Shown: one piece after another, positions 9,068 to 16,915 of the stretch
Layout of the letters: the number at the start of each line of letters is the position of its first letter
Position numbering within the stretch: the stretch's first letter is position 1
NCBI RefSeq assembly: GCF_022374875.2
Contig: NZ_CP092427.2
Span: 4,030,001-4,094,000, forward strand
From: Mycolicibacterium rufum
Lineage (GTDB): Bacteria > Actinomycetota > Actinomycetes > Mycobacteriales > Mycobacteriaceae
Direction: 5' to 3'
Length of the DNA: 64,000 nt
Notes under the pieces: model-generated
The model's input: the letters and a program-made list of their open reading frames with translations, nothing else
Database searches by the model: none
Told to the model about the DNA's origin: nothing
Translations under genes and position numbers: made by a program

Positions 9068-10053
9068 CGACATCCTTCGCCGAACACCACGACGACCTGC
9101 GCTCGGTGGCCGCCGAACTGCTGGCCAAGGATGCTCACCTGGACTGGCCGGCACTCGTCGACGCCGGATGGACGGGCCTGGAGGTGCCCGAACACCTCGG
9201 CGGTGCCGGTGCGACCTTCGCCGAGACCGCGGTGCTCTGCGAACAGATCGGCCGCGCGGCCGGCACCACGAGCTTCCTGGGCGGCGCTGTGCTACCGGTG
9301 GGTGTGCTGAACACGCTGCCGCCGAATGACATTCGCGACGAGCTGCTCGCGGGCGTGGCGACCGGGTCGCACCGGCTCGTCGTGGCGGTCGGCGACGTCC
9401 GGCTCGAGCGCGGCGCGGTGTCCGGCCGCGCCGAGTTCGTGCCCGACGCAGTCGGCGCCGACCGGATCCTTCTCCCGGTCACCGGCGGCCTCGCGGTCGT
9501 CCGGTCCGCGGACGTCTGCGTCACCGCACAGCCCGTCGTCGACCAGACCCGGTGCCTGGCCACCGTCACCGCCGACGCGGCTCCGGCCGAGGCGGTACTG
9601 GCGGGTCCGGCCGCGGCGATCCTGGACCGGGCCGCCGTCGCGATCGCCTGCGACTCCCTCGGGCTGGCACAGCAGATGCTCACCGCCACGGTCGATTACG
9701 TGACGGTACGCCACCAGTTCGGCAGGCCGGTCGGGTCGTTCCAGGCGGTCAAGCACGCCTGCGCCGACATGCTCGTCGGCATCGAGGTGTCCCGCCGGCT
9801 GGTCGCCGACGCGGTGACCGCTCTCGTGGAGGGCGGGGACGCCGGCGTCGCCGTGGCGATGGCGAAATCCCGCGCCTGCGAGGTCGCCGTGGCCGTGGCC
9901 GGCAAGGCGATGCAGCTGCACGGCGGCATCGGCTACACCTGGGAGGCCGGCATCCACACCTACCTCAAACGCGCTGCGCTGAACCGGACGTTGTTCGGAT
10001 CGCCTGCAGCACAACGACGTCGTATCGCACAGAGATATCGGAAAGGGACATGA
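9064..10053 (+). CDS. Acyl-CoA dehydrogenase, short subunit of pair 2
   Basis: This is a 329-residue short acyl-CoA dehydrogenase. It retains RHQFGRPVGSFQAVKH and MQLHGGIGYTWE, the FAD-contacting segments of the C-terminal domain. It has only a reduced N-terminal half (LEVPEHLGGAG is present, SEPEAGSD is missing). It starts with GTG in a GTGA overlap with the 388-residue partner and ends at the start region of the thiamine-diphosphate enzyme. It is read here as the beta subunit of an alpha2-beta2 dehydrogenase. Confidence 0.88.
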   Translation: MTTSFAEHHDDLRSVAAELLAKDAHLDWPALVDAGWTGLEVPEHLGGAGATFAETAVLCEQIGRAAGTTSFLGGAVLPVGVLNTLPPNDIRDELLAGVATGSHRLVVAVGDVRLERGAVSGRAEFVPDAVGADRILLPVTGGLAVVRSADVCVTAQPVVDQTRCLATVTADAAPAEAVLAGPAAAILDRAAVAIACDSLGLAQQMLTATVDYVTVRHQFGRPVGSFQAVKHACADMLVGIEVSRRLVADAVTALVEGGDAGVAVAMAKSRACEVAVAVAGKAMQLHGGIGYTWEAGIHTYLKRAALNRTLFGSPAAQRRRIAQRYRKGT

Positions 10054-10055
10054 CC

Positions 10056-11768
10056 ATGGGTGTACCGGTCTACCGACGCATTCTCGACCTGTTCGAGGCC
10101 GAAGGCGTCAACACGCTGTTCGGCATCCCCGACCCGAACTTCGTGCACATGTTCACCGAGGCCGAGGCGCGCGGCTGGTCGGTCGTCGCACCGCACCACG
10201 AACTGTCGGCCGGCTTCATGGCCGAGGCCGCGTCGCGGATGACGGGCCGGCCGGGGCTGTGCATCGGCACCCTCGGACCCGGCGTCGCTAACATCGCCGG
10301 AGCGATGATGTGCGCGCTGGTGGAGAACTCGCCCGTCATCTTCCTCGGCGGCCAGCGGGCCCGCATCACCGAACGCCGGGTCCGCCGCGGCCGGATCCAG
10401 TTCGTGCAGCAGGAGGGGTTGTTCACTCCGGCGGTCAAGTTCAGCAGCTCCATCGAGTACGCCGACCAGACCGACGAGATCATCCGTGAGGCCATCCGCC
10501 GCTCGATGTCCGGCACGCCCGGACCGAGCTACATCGAGTACCCGTCGCACGTCATCCTCGAAGAGCTCGACGTCGCAGAACCGTTGCCGCCCCACCGTTA
10601 TCGCCTGGTCGATCAGGGGGCGGGGCAGCGCGAGGTGGCCGAGGCCGTCCGGCTGATCCGCGAGGCCGACAGCCCGATCCTGCTGGTCGGGCACGGCGTG
10701 CACACCTCGCGCACACAGCAGCACGTCAAGGAGCTCGCCGAGCTGATGAACTGCCCGGTGATCCAGACCTCCGGCGGCACGTCCTTCATTCCCGGACTGG
10801 AGGACCGGACGTTCCCGTACCTCTTCTCGCCGGCCGCCAACGAGGCGGTCGAGGCGTCCGACCTGTGCGTCGCGCTGGGCACCGAGCTCGGCGAACCCAT
10901 GCACTACGGCCGGACCCAGCACTGGGCAGGCAACGACGCCCATCGCAAATGGGTGTACGTCGAACAGGATCCGACCGCGATCGGTGTCAACCGTCAGTTC
11001 GATGTGCCGCTGGTCGGGGATCTGCGCGGCGTCGTCCCGCAGCTCGTCGAGGCGCTGCGGGACACCCCGCGCGCAGCGTCGGCCCAACTCGAATCGCTGA
11101 TCCGCGCCGACGCCGCCGAACTGGCGCAGCTCGCCGACAGCGCACCGTCGGGACGCTCACCGATTCACCCGGCGCGCTTCATCGTCGAGGCGACCACGGC
11201 GTTCAACGAGCTCGACGACGGCATCATGGTCCGCGACGGCGGCGCGACCGTGATCTTCGGCTGGACCTACTCGCAGGCCAAGCCGCGCGACGTGATCTGG
11301 AACCAGAACTTCGGACACCTCGGCACGGGCCTGCCCTACGCGGTCGGCGCCTCCGTCGCCGACGGGGGCCGGCGTCCGGTGATGCTGATGACCAGCGATT
11401 CGGCGTTCCTGTTCCACATCGCCGAACTCGAGACCGCGGCCCGGCAGAACCTGCCGCTGGTGTGTGTCGTCGGGGTCGACCATCAGTGGGGCCTCGAGGT
11501 CGGCGTGTACAAGCGCACGTTCCCGCAGCCCTCGCCGCAGCCCGGGGTGCACTGGAGCAAGGACGTCCGGATGGACAAGGTCGCCGAAGGCTTCGGATGC
11601 CACGGCGAGTACGTGGAGAAGGAGGAGGACATCGGCCCGGCGATCGCCCGGGCCTACGCCAGCGGCAAGGTCGGTGTCGTGCACGTGTGCATCGACCCGA
11701 AGGCCAACTCCGAGGAGATGCCCAAGTACGACCGATTCCGCACCTGGTACGCCGAAGGCACCCAGTAG
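10056..11768 (+). CDS. Thiamine-diphosphate-dependent enzyme of the acetolactate synthase / 2-hydroxyacyl-CoA lyase superfamily
   Basis: The 570-residue protein has the three-domain layout of ThDP lyases and decarboxylases. The conserved cofactor-activating glutamate is E49 (HHELSAGF), followed by TGRPGLCIGTLGPG. A middle segment with QQEGLFTPAVKFSS and SGTPGPSYIEYP resembles 2-hydroxyacyl-CoA lyase and oxalyl-CoA decarboxylase. The C-terminal ThDP/Mg motif is unusual: the GDG position reads SDS (447-449), and the NN position 27 residues later reads DH (475-476). The ATG at 10056 is preferred because GGGA ends seven bases upstream. An in-frame ATG at 10050 overlaps the upstream stop but has no usable spacing. 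Cleavage of a 2-hydroxyacyl-CoA to an aldehyde for the next gene is a plausible role. Confidence 0.85.
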   Translation: MGVPVYRRILDLFEAEGVNTLFGIPDPNFVHMFTEAEARGWSVVAPHHELSAGFMAEAASRMTGRPGLCIGTLGPGVANIAGAMMCALVENSPVIFLGGQRARITERRVRRGRIQFVQQEGLFTPAVKFSSSIEYADQTDEIIREAIRRSMSGTPGPSYIEYPSHVILEELDVAEPLPPHRYRLVDQGAGQREVAEAVRLIREADSPILLVGHGVHTSRTQQHVKELAELMNCPVIQTSGGTSFIPGLEDRTFPYLFSPAANEAVEASDLCVALGTELGEPMHYGRTQHWAGNDAHRKWVYVEQDPTAIGVNRQFDVPLVGDLRGVVPQLVEALRDTPRAASAQLESLIRADAAELAQLADSAPSGRSPIHPARFIVEATTAFNELDDGIMVRDGGATVIFGWTYSQAKPRDVIWNQNFGHLGTGLPYAVGASVADGGRRPVMLMTSDSAFLFHIAELETAARQNLPLVCVVGVDHQWGLEVGVYKRTFPQPSPQPGVHWSKDVRMDKVAEGFGCHGEYVEKEEDIGPAIARAYASGKVGVVHVCIDPKANSEEMPKYDRFRTWYAEGTQ

Positions 11769-11795
11769 CCGCGCCATCTAGGGGAGAGTGAGCAC

Positions 11796-13220
11796 ATGCG
11801 CGAGTATCTCAAGTTCTACATCGACGGGCAGTGGGTGGACCCCATCCGGCCCAACACCCTCGACGTCGACAACCCGACCACCGAAGAGGTGTCCGGGCGG
11901 ATCGCCCTCGGCTCGTCGGCCGACGTCGACGTCGCGGTCGCGGCCGCGCGCCGCGCCTTCCCGGCGTGGTCGCAGACCACCCGCGAACAGCGTCTCGAGG
12001 TGTTGTCGGCCATCATGACCGAGTACCAGAAGCGGGCCGCCGACCTGGCCGACGCCGTGCACGAGGAGATGGGCGCGCCGGCGTCGCTGGCGGCGGGTCC
12101 CCAGGTGAACCTCGGCCTCGGCCACCTGTCCACCGCGATCGACGCGCTGAAGAACTTCGAGTTCGAGGAACAGCACGGCAGCACGCTGGTGGTCAAGGAA
12201 CCGATCGGCGTGTGCGGGCTGATCACGCCGTGGAACTGGCCGATCAACCAGATCGCCTGCAAGGTCTTCCCGGCGCTGGCCACCGGCTGCACGATGGTGC
12301 TCAAACCGTCGGAGGTCGCGCCGTACTCCGCGCAGATCTTCACCGAGATCATCGATGCCGCAGGCGTTCCCGCCGGCGTCTACAACCTGGTGTACGGCGA
12401 CGGACCCGGCGTGGGGGCCGCATTGTCCAGCCATCCCGACATCGACATGGTGTCGTTCACCGGCTCGACCAGGGCAGGGGTCGACGTCGCGAAGAATGCG
12501 GCGGCCACGGTGAAACGGGTGACCCAGGAGCTCGGCGGTAAGAGCCCGAACATCGTGCTCGACGACGACGACTTCGCCAAGAGCGTCGCCGCGGGCACCG
12601 CGGTGATGATGATGAACAGCGGCCAGAGCTGCAATGCTCCGTCGCGCATGCTGGTGCCGAACTCGCGGATGGACGAGGCCATCGCGATCGCGCGGGAGAC
12701 CGCCGCGGCCGTCACGGTCGGCGACCCGGGCGACAAGAAATCGATCGGGCCGGTCGCGTCGCGGGCACAGTTCGAGAAGATCCGGGGACTGCTGCAGAAG
12801 GGCATCGACGAGGGCGCCACGCTGGTCATCGGCGGACCCGGTCGGCCCGACGGCCTCGAGACGGGCTACTACGTCAAACCGACCGTGTTCGCCAATGTCA
12901 CCAACGACATGACGATCGCACGCGAGGAGATCTTCGGGCCGGTGCTGTGCATCCTCGGCTACGATGACCTGGATCAGGCGCTCGAGATCGCCAACGACAC
13001 CGATTACGGTCTGGCGGGCTATGTTTCGGGTGCCGACCTGGACCAGGCCCGGTCCGTGGCGCGCCGTATCCGCGCCGGCTCGGTCGCGATCAACCACGGG
13101 TTCGACATGAACGCCCCGTTCGGCGGCTACAAGCGCAGCGGCAACGGCCGCGAGTGGGGACAGTTCGGCTTCGACGAATACCTGGAGATCAAGGCCGCAC
13201 TGGGCTACGCCCCCGCCTGA
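11796..13220 (+). CDS. NAD(P)-dependent aldehyde dehydrogenase
   Basis: This is a 474-residue member of the aldehyde dehydrogenase superfamily. It has the glutamate in ELGGKSPN, the nucleophilic cysteine in NSGQSCNAPSR, the ITPWNWP strand and an FTGSTRAG Rossmann loop. The ATG follows a GGGGAGAG ribosome site. It oxidises an aldehyde to the acid. Lying 27 bases after the ThDP enzyme gene, it would naturally consume an aldehyde released by that enzyme. The exact substrate is unknown. Confidence 0.93.
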   Translation: MREYLKFYIDGQWVDPIRPNTLDVDNPTTEEVSGRIALGSSADVDVAVAAARRAFPAWSQTTREQRLEVLSAIMTEYQKRAADLADAVHEEMGAPASLAAGPQVNLGLGHLSTAIDALKNFEFEEQHGSTLVVKEPIGVCGLITPWNWPINQIACKVFPALATGCTMVLKPSEVAPYSAQIFTEIIDAAGVPAGVYNLVYGDGPGVGAALSSHPDIDMVSFTGSTRAGVDVAKNAAATVKRVTQELGGKSPNIVLDDDDFAKSVAAGTAVMMMNSGQSCNAPSRMLVPNSRMDEAIAIARETAAAVTVGDPGDKKSIGPVASRAQFEKIRGLLQKGIDEGATLVIGGPGRPDGLETGYYVKPTVFANVTNDMTIAREEIFGPVLCILGYDDLDQALEIANDTDYGLAGYVSGADLDQARSVARRIRAGSVAINHGFDMNAPFGGYKRSGNGREWGQFGFDEYLEIKAALGYAPA

Positions 13221-13227
13221 GGCGCCC

Positions 13228-13282
13228 GAGCGTACGGTTTCTCGGCGAATTTCCGCGAAATCCCGTCAGAAACCGTACGCTC
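13228..13282. repeat. 15-bp perfect inverted repeat with 25-base loop
   Basis: GAGCGTACGGTTTCT at 13228-13242 is exactly mirrored by AGAAACCGTACGCTC at 13268-13282. The element fills the gap between the aldehyde dehydrogenase and amidohydrolase genes and ends seven bases before the GTG start of the latter. Parts of it (CGTACGGTTTCT and CGTCAGAAA) recur at 27910-27951. A bidirectional terminator, a mobile palindrome or a processing site are all possible. Confidence 0.8.
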
Positions 13283-13288
13283 AGCGCG

Positions 13289-14185
13289 GTGTCGAGCGAA
13301 AAGTACACCTACGGAATCGATTTCGACCGTGTCGAGGCCGTCGACATCCACACCCACGTGGAAATCGACAGCCACGGGCACCGCGCCTACGACGACGTCC
13401 TCGTCGACGCCACCGCCCGGTACTTCAAGATGCCGCCGGGCATCGTCGCGGCCGTCGACGCGGTCGCGGACCTCTACCGCAGGCACAACACCGCCGCCGT
13501 GGTGTTCACCATCGACGCCCGGCACGGCATGCGGCACGCCCCGAACTCGATCGAGGACCTCGTCGCCGGCGCGGCGCGCAACAACGACGTGCTGATCCCG
13601 TTCGGCAGCGTCGACCCGTGGCAGGGCCGGCACGCCGTGCACCGCGTGCACGAACTGGTACGCGACTTCGGGGTCAAGGGCTTCAAATTCCATCCGAGCA
13701 TGCAGGCGTTCGAACCCAACGACCGCTCGTACTACCCGATCTACCACGCGATCGCGGAGGCCGGCGTGCCCGCGCTCTTCCACACCGGGCAGACGGGCAT
13801 GGGGGCGGGACTGCCCGGTGGGCACGGCATCAAGCTGCGCTACTCCGACCCGATGCTGCTCGACGACGTCGCCGCCGATTTTCCGGAGCTGACGATCGTG
13901 ATGGCCCATCCCGCGGTGCCGTGGGTGGACGCGCAGATCTCGATCGCCGCGCACAAAGCCAACGTCTACATCGACCTGTCGGGGTGGAGCCCCACGTACT
14001 TCCCGCCGCAGCTGGTGCACGCGATGACCCGCCAGCTGCGGACCAAGGTGCTGTTCGGCACCGACTACCCCTACATCCAGATCGACCGCTGGCGGCGCGA
14101 CTTCGACACCCTCGACGTCGACCCGGCGATCCTGCCGCTGATCTACAAACAGAACGCCCTGCGCGTCCTGGGCGTCACCGACTGA
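13289..14185 (+). CDS. Amidohydrolase (metal-dependent TIM-barrel hydrolase or decarboxylase)
   Basis: The 298-residue protein belongs to the amidohydrolase-2 (ACMSD-like) group. It has the metal motif DIHTHVE near the N-terminus, GVKGFKFHPSMQ, an ALFHTGQTG strand, IVMAHPAVPW, and FGTDYPY carrying the final aspartate. Members hydrolyse or decarboxylate cyclic or conjugated acids. GTG at 13289 is chosen because upstream in-frame codons would run through the perfect palindrome at 13228-13282. It is the last gene of the run and meets the next gene tail to tail. It could hydrolyse a lactone or decarboxylate an intermediate; the sequence does not decide. Confidence 0.87.
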   Translation: MSSEKYTYGIDFDRVEAVDIHTHVEIDSHGHRAYDDVLVDATARYFKMPPGIVAAVDAVADLYRRHNTAAVVFTIDARHGMRHAPNSIEDLVAGAARNNDVLIPFGSVDPWQGRHAVHRVHELVRDFGVKGFKFHPSMQAFEPNDRSYYPIYHAIAEAGVPALFHTGQTGMGAGLPGGHGIKLRYSDPMLLDDVAADFPELTIVMAHPAVPWVDAQISIAAHKANVYIDLSGWSPTYFPPQLVHAMTRQLRTKVLFGTDYPYIQIDRWRRDFDTLDVDPAILPLIYKQNALRVLGVTD

Positions 14186-14189
14186 GCCG

Positions 14190-14549
14190 TCAGGACTTCT
14201 TCACCGGGTCGTGGCCCCAGTTCATCAGCGAATACCGCCACCTACTGTGCTCGACGTCCTTCGACGGGCCCTGCGCGCGATGCCGCTTGACGTAGCCGAC
14301 GACCTTGCGCATATGCGCGTAATCGTCGTCGGACAGGTCGGCCTTCTTCGACTCCAGGATCTCGATGATGCGCCGCCCGCTGTGGTGTCCCGTCGACTCG
14401 CCGCCCTCGGACGACTTCTGGCCGACGGCTTTCGACTCGTCGCTGTCCAGCCACTTCTTCAGCTCCGAGGCGGTCATGTTCACCGCGTCGGAGAACTCGT
14501 CGTAGGTCTCTTTGTCAGAGTCGGAGTCGGAGTCCCCGCCGCCGCTCAT
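14190..14549 (-). CDS. DUF3140 family protein
   Basis: This is a 119-residue acidic, hydrophilic protein. Its N-terminus is rich in serine and aspartate, followed by the DUF3140 core (FSDAVNMTASELKKWL, HHSGRRIIEIL, YAHMRKVVGYVKRH). The family is common in actinobacteria and has no established function. Its start overlaps the stop of the DUF2945 gene by four bases (ATGA), so the two are co-translated. It has no signal peptide or membrane segment. Association with stress or DNA-related proteins is suggested elsewhere by similar neighbours but cannot be shown here. Confidence 0.85.
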   Translation of the reverse strand: MSGGGDSDSDSDKETYDEFSDAVNMTASELKKWLDSDESKAVGQKSSEGGESTGHHSGRRIIEILESKKADLSDDDYAHMRKVVGYVKRHRAQGPSKDVEHSRWRYSLMNWGHDPVKKS

Positions 14550-14758
14550 GACTTCTTCTTCAGCGCATCGGGCTTGTGCACGGCGTCATTGCCGCTCTTG
14601 TCGCTGACCACCCGGTACTGCGGCTCGTCCTTCGAGGCCTTGACCGTGCGGCCGGCCGCCTCGGTCTCCGAGGTGATCTTCTCCTCGACCGTGCCCTCGG
14701 CGGTGCTGCCGTGGCTCTGCCAGGTGACCTTGTCGCCCTTCTTGAATTCCTTGCTCAT
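14546..14758 (-). CDS. DUF2945 / HVA1 family small protein
   Basis: This is a 70-residue basic protein with the DUF2945 pattern: FKKGDKVTWQSHG, then GTVEEKI, then YRVVSDKSGNDAVHKPDAL. The fold is predicted to be a small Tudor/SH3-like barrel. It is the first gene of a two-gene operon with the DUF3140 gene. No Shine-Dalgarno sequence precedes the ATG. Instead a 20-base perfect palindrome ends one base from the start codon, which suggests either structure-controlled or leaderless initiation. Confidence 0.85.
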   Translation of the reverse strand: MSKEFKKGDKVTWQSHGSTAEGTVEEKITSETEAAGRTVKASKDEPQYRVVSDKSGNDAVHKPDALKKKS

Positions 14759-14759
14759 G

Positions 14760-14779
14760 GCCGACGGGTACCCGTCGGC
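14760..14779. promoter_or_regulatory. Perfect 20-bp palindrome abutting the DUF2945 start codon
   Basis: GCCGACGGGTACCCGTCGGC is a complete 10+10 palindrome, one base upstream of the ATG at 14758 on the minus strand, where a ribosome site would normally be. As RNA it would form a GC-rich hairpin; as DNA it would be a dimeric operator. Confidence 0.7.
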
Positions 14780-14812
14780 TCGGCGATCAGTCTGACCGAA
14801 ATCTGACGGGGT

Positions 14813-15727
14813 TCAGGCCTTGACGAGGGTGAACTGGCCGAGCTCGCTGACACCCCGGTTGAAGAAGTCGCTGCAACCGACCAGGTACTTCATGTACCGC
14901 TGGTACACCTCTTCCGACGTCGCGGCCACCGCGGCATCGTGGTGTGCCTCGAGGGCCTCGGCCCAGGTGTCGAGGGTGCGCACGTAGTCCTTGTTGAGGA
15001 ACTGCGTCTGCTCCAGCGTGAAACCGGCCTGCGCGGACAGCTCGACGATGTTCTCCTCGCCGGGCACCGAGCCTCCCGGGAAGATCTCCTTGGCGATGAA
15101 CCGCATGAACTTCAGGTCCGTCATCGTGATCGGGATGCCCATCTCCGGCCACTTCTTCAGCGGATGGCCGAGGATGGCCTGCAGCAGCATGCGTCCACCG
15201 CTGGGGAGCACGCTGCTGCACATCTTGAAGAACGGCTCGTAGCGCTCCTGCGGGAACGCCTCGATGGCCTCGATGCTGATGATGCGGTCGACCGGCTCGT
15301 CGAACTGCTCCCAGCCGCGCAGCAGGATGCGGCGCGAGCGCTCGGTGTCCATGTCGTCGAGCAGGTCCTGAGCGAACTTGCACTGGTTCCGGCTCAGGGT
15401 CAGCCCGACCACGTTGACGTCGTAGCGCTCGATCGCACGCTTGAGCACCGACCCCCAGCCGCAACCGATGTCGAGCAGCGTCATCCCCGGTTCGAGGTTC
15501 AGCTTGCCCAACGACAGATCGATCTTGGCCATCTGCGCCTCTTCGAGCGACATGTCGTCGCGCTCGTAGTAGGCGCAGCTGTACGTCCGCGACGGATCCT
15601 GGAACAACCCGAAGAAGTCGTCGGAGAGGTCGTAGTGCGCCTGCACCTCCTCGAAGTGGGGCGTCATGTCCTTGCCCGTCCCGGGCGGACCCACCGCACT
15701 CTCAGCCATTCCCCGACCGACCTCCAT
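14813..15727 (-). CDS. Mycolic acid methyltransferase, UmaA-like cyclopropane synthase family
   Basis: The 304-residue S-adenosylmethionine-dependent methyltransferase has EVQAHYDLSDDFFGLFQDP, the YSCAYYE motif with its active-site cysteine, and SAM loop LLDIGCGWGS. Family members modify double bonds in mycolic acid precursors. The usual GAFEHFG loop is changed to EAIEAFPQ; the glutamate is kept, histidine and glycine are lost. That feature and the GQFTLVKA ending look closer to UmaA than to CmaA or MmaA as I recall them. A second ATG at 15709 follows a GGAGG and may be the true start. It lies downstream of a paralogue on the same strand with a 29-base gap, probably one operon. Confidence 0.9.
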   Translation of the reverse strand: MEVGRGMAESAVGPPGTGKDMTPHFEEVQAHYDLSDDFFGLFQDPSRTYSCAYYERDDMSLEEAQMAKIDLSLGKLNLEPGMTLLDIGCGWGSVLKRAIERYDVNVVGLTLSRNQCKFAQDLLDDMDTERSRRILLRGWEQFDEPVDRIISIEAIEAFPQERYEPFFKMCSSVLPSGGRMLLQAILGHPLKKWPEMGIPITMTDLKFMRFIAKEIFPGGSVPGEENIVELSAQAGFTLEQTQFLNKDYVRTLDTWAEALEAHHDAAVAATSEEVYQRYMKYLVGCSDFFNRGVSELGQFTLVKA

Positions 15728-15756
15728 CCGACTCCGTCACGAACGTGCCCAAATTA

Positions 15757-16704
15757 CTACACCGCCGTCAATGCCTGCTTCTCACACGTGAACTGCGCGA
15801 CGTCGGTGTAGCCGTCGCGGAACAGGTTTGCGCAGCCCTGCAAATACTTGAGGAAGCGCTCGTAGATCTCCTCGGAGGTGATCTCGATGGCCTCGTCCTT
15901 CTTGTTCTCGAGGTTCGAGGCCCACGTGTCGAGGGTCTTCACGTAGTGGGGCTGCAGGTGCTGCTCGCGGGTGATCGTGTAGCCGGCCTTGACCGCGTGA
16001 TCGCGCACCATCGACGCCAGCGGCAAACGGCCACCCGGGTAGATGTAATCCATGATGAACTTGATGAACCGCACGTTCGACATGGTCAGGGGCAATCCCT
16101 TGGCCTTGATCTCCTCATCCTCGGGGATGATGATCGTGTGCAGCATCATGACGCCGTCGTCGGGCATCCAGCTGTAGGTCTTCTTGAAGTAGTCGTCGTA
16201 CTTGTTGAACCCGAAGTGCTCGAACGCGCCGATTGACACGATCCGGTCCACCTGACCCTCGAACTCCTCCCAGGGCTGCAACCGGACCTCCATGGACCGC
16301 TTGCTGGTGGAGTTGGCGAACCAGTGGTTCTCGATGTGCTCCTTCTGATTCTCCGACAGCGTCAGGCCGATGACGTTGACGTCGTACTTCTCCACCGCGC
16401 GCATGATGGTCGCGCCCCAGCCGCAGCCGATGTCGAGCAGCGTCATGCCGGGCTCCAGGCCGAGCTTGCCGAGCGACAGGTCGATCTTGGCCATCTGGGC
16501 CTGCTCGAGGGTGTAGTCGTCCTTCTCGAAGTAGGCGCAGCTGTAGACCTGGTTCGGGTCCTGCCAGAGCTTGAAGAAGTCGTTCGAGATGTCGTAGTGG
16601 AACTGCACTTCCTTCTTGTCCGAGCCGCGCGTCTCCGCGGCGGACTTCGACAGCCACTTCGACTGGGCCTCGCCCTTCGGCTGCTCGGTTTCCGTGTTCG
16701 ACAT
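15757..16704 (-). CDS. Cyclopropane mycolic acid synthase (CmaA/MmaA family)
   Basis: This is a 315-residue S-adenosylmethionine-dependent methyltransferase of the mycobacterial mycolic acid modification family. It has FHYDISNDFFKLWQDP, YSCAYFE, the SAM loop LLDIGCGWGA and the canonical SIGAFEHFG loop with the catalytic glutamate. Overall layout and the C-terminal CANLFRDGYTDVAQFT resemble CmaA2. It would add a methylene bridge or methyl group to the meromycolate chain. The ATG at 16704 is chosen because the conserved region starts soon after it and the upstream sequence is intergenic. It is the first gene of a pair with the UmaA-like paralogue and is divergent from the BKACE gene. Confidence 0.92.
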   Translation of the reverse strand: MSNTETEQPKGEAQSKWLSKSAAETRGSDKKEVQFHYDISNDFFKLWQDPNQVYSCAYFEKDDYTLEQAQMAKIDLSLGKLGLEPGMTLLDIGCGWGATIMRAVEKYDVNVIGLTLSENQKEHIENHWFANSTSKRSMEVRLQPWEEFEGQVDRIVSIGAFEHFGFNKYDDYFKKTYSWMPDDGVMMLHTIIIPEDEEIKAKGLPLTMSNVRFIKFIMDYIYPGGRLPLASMVRDHAVKAGYTITREQHLQPHYVKTLDTWASNLENKKDEAIEITSEEIYERFLKYLQGCANLFRDGYTDVAQFTCEKQALTAV

Positions 16705-16915
16705 TCGCCCATCCTTCTGCGGTTCTCGCCGATCTACCCTCGGGCAGGCCGGCCTGTTGGTATTCACCTGCGGCGCACGGCGCGGATACGCTGCTGAACC
16801 GCCCGGCCACGAGAAACTGGCTTCGCCGACCATACCTTTCCTCGCCGCGCGGCGGCAGACGGCGTGCGGAGGAAATCGATCGCGTCCCGCAGGGGTCCGC
16901 GCGAGGATGGCCGGT

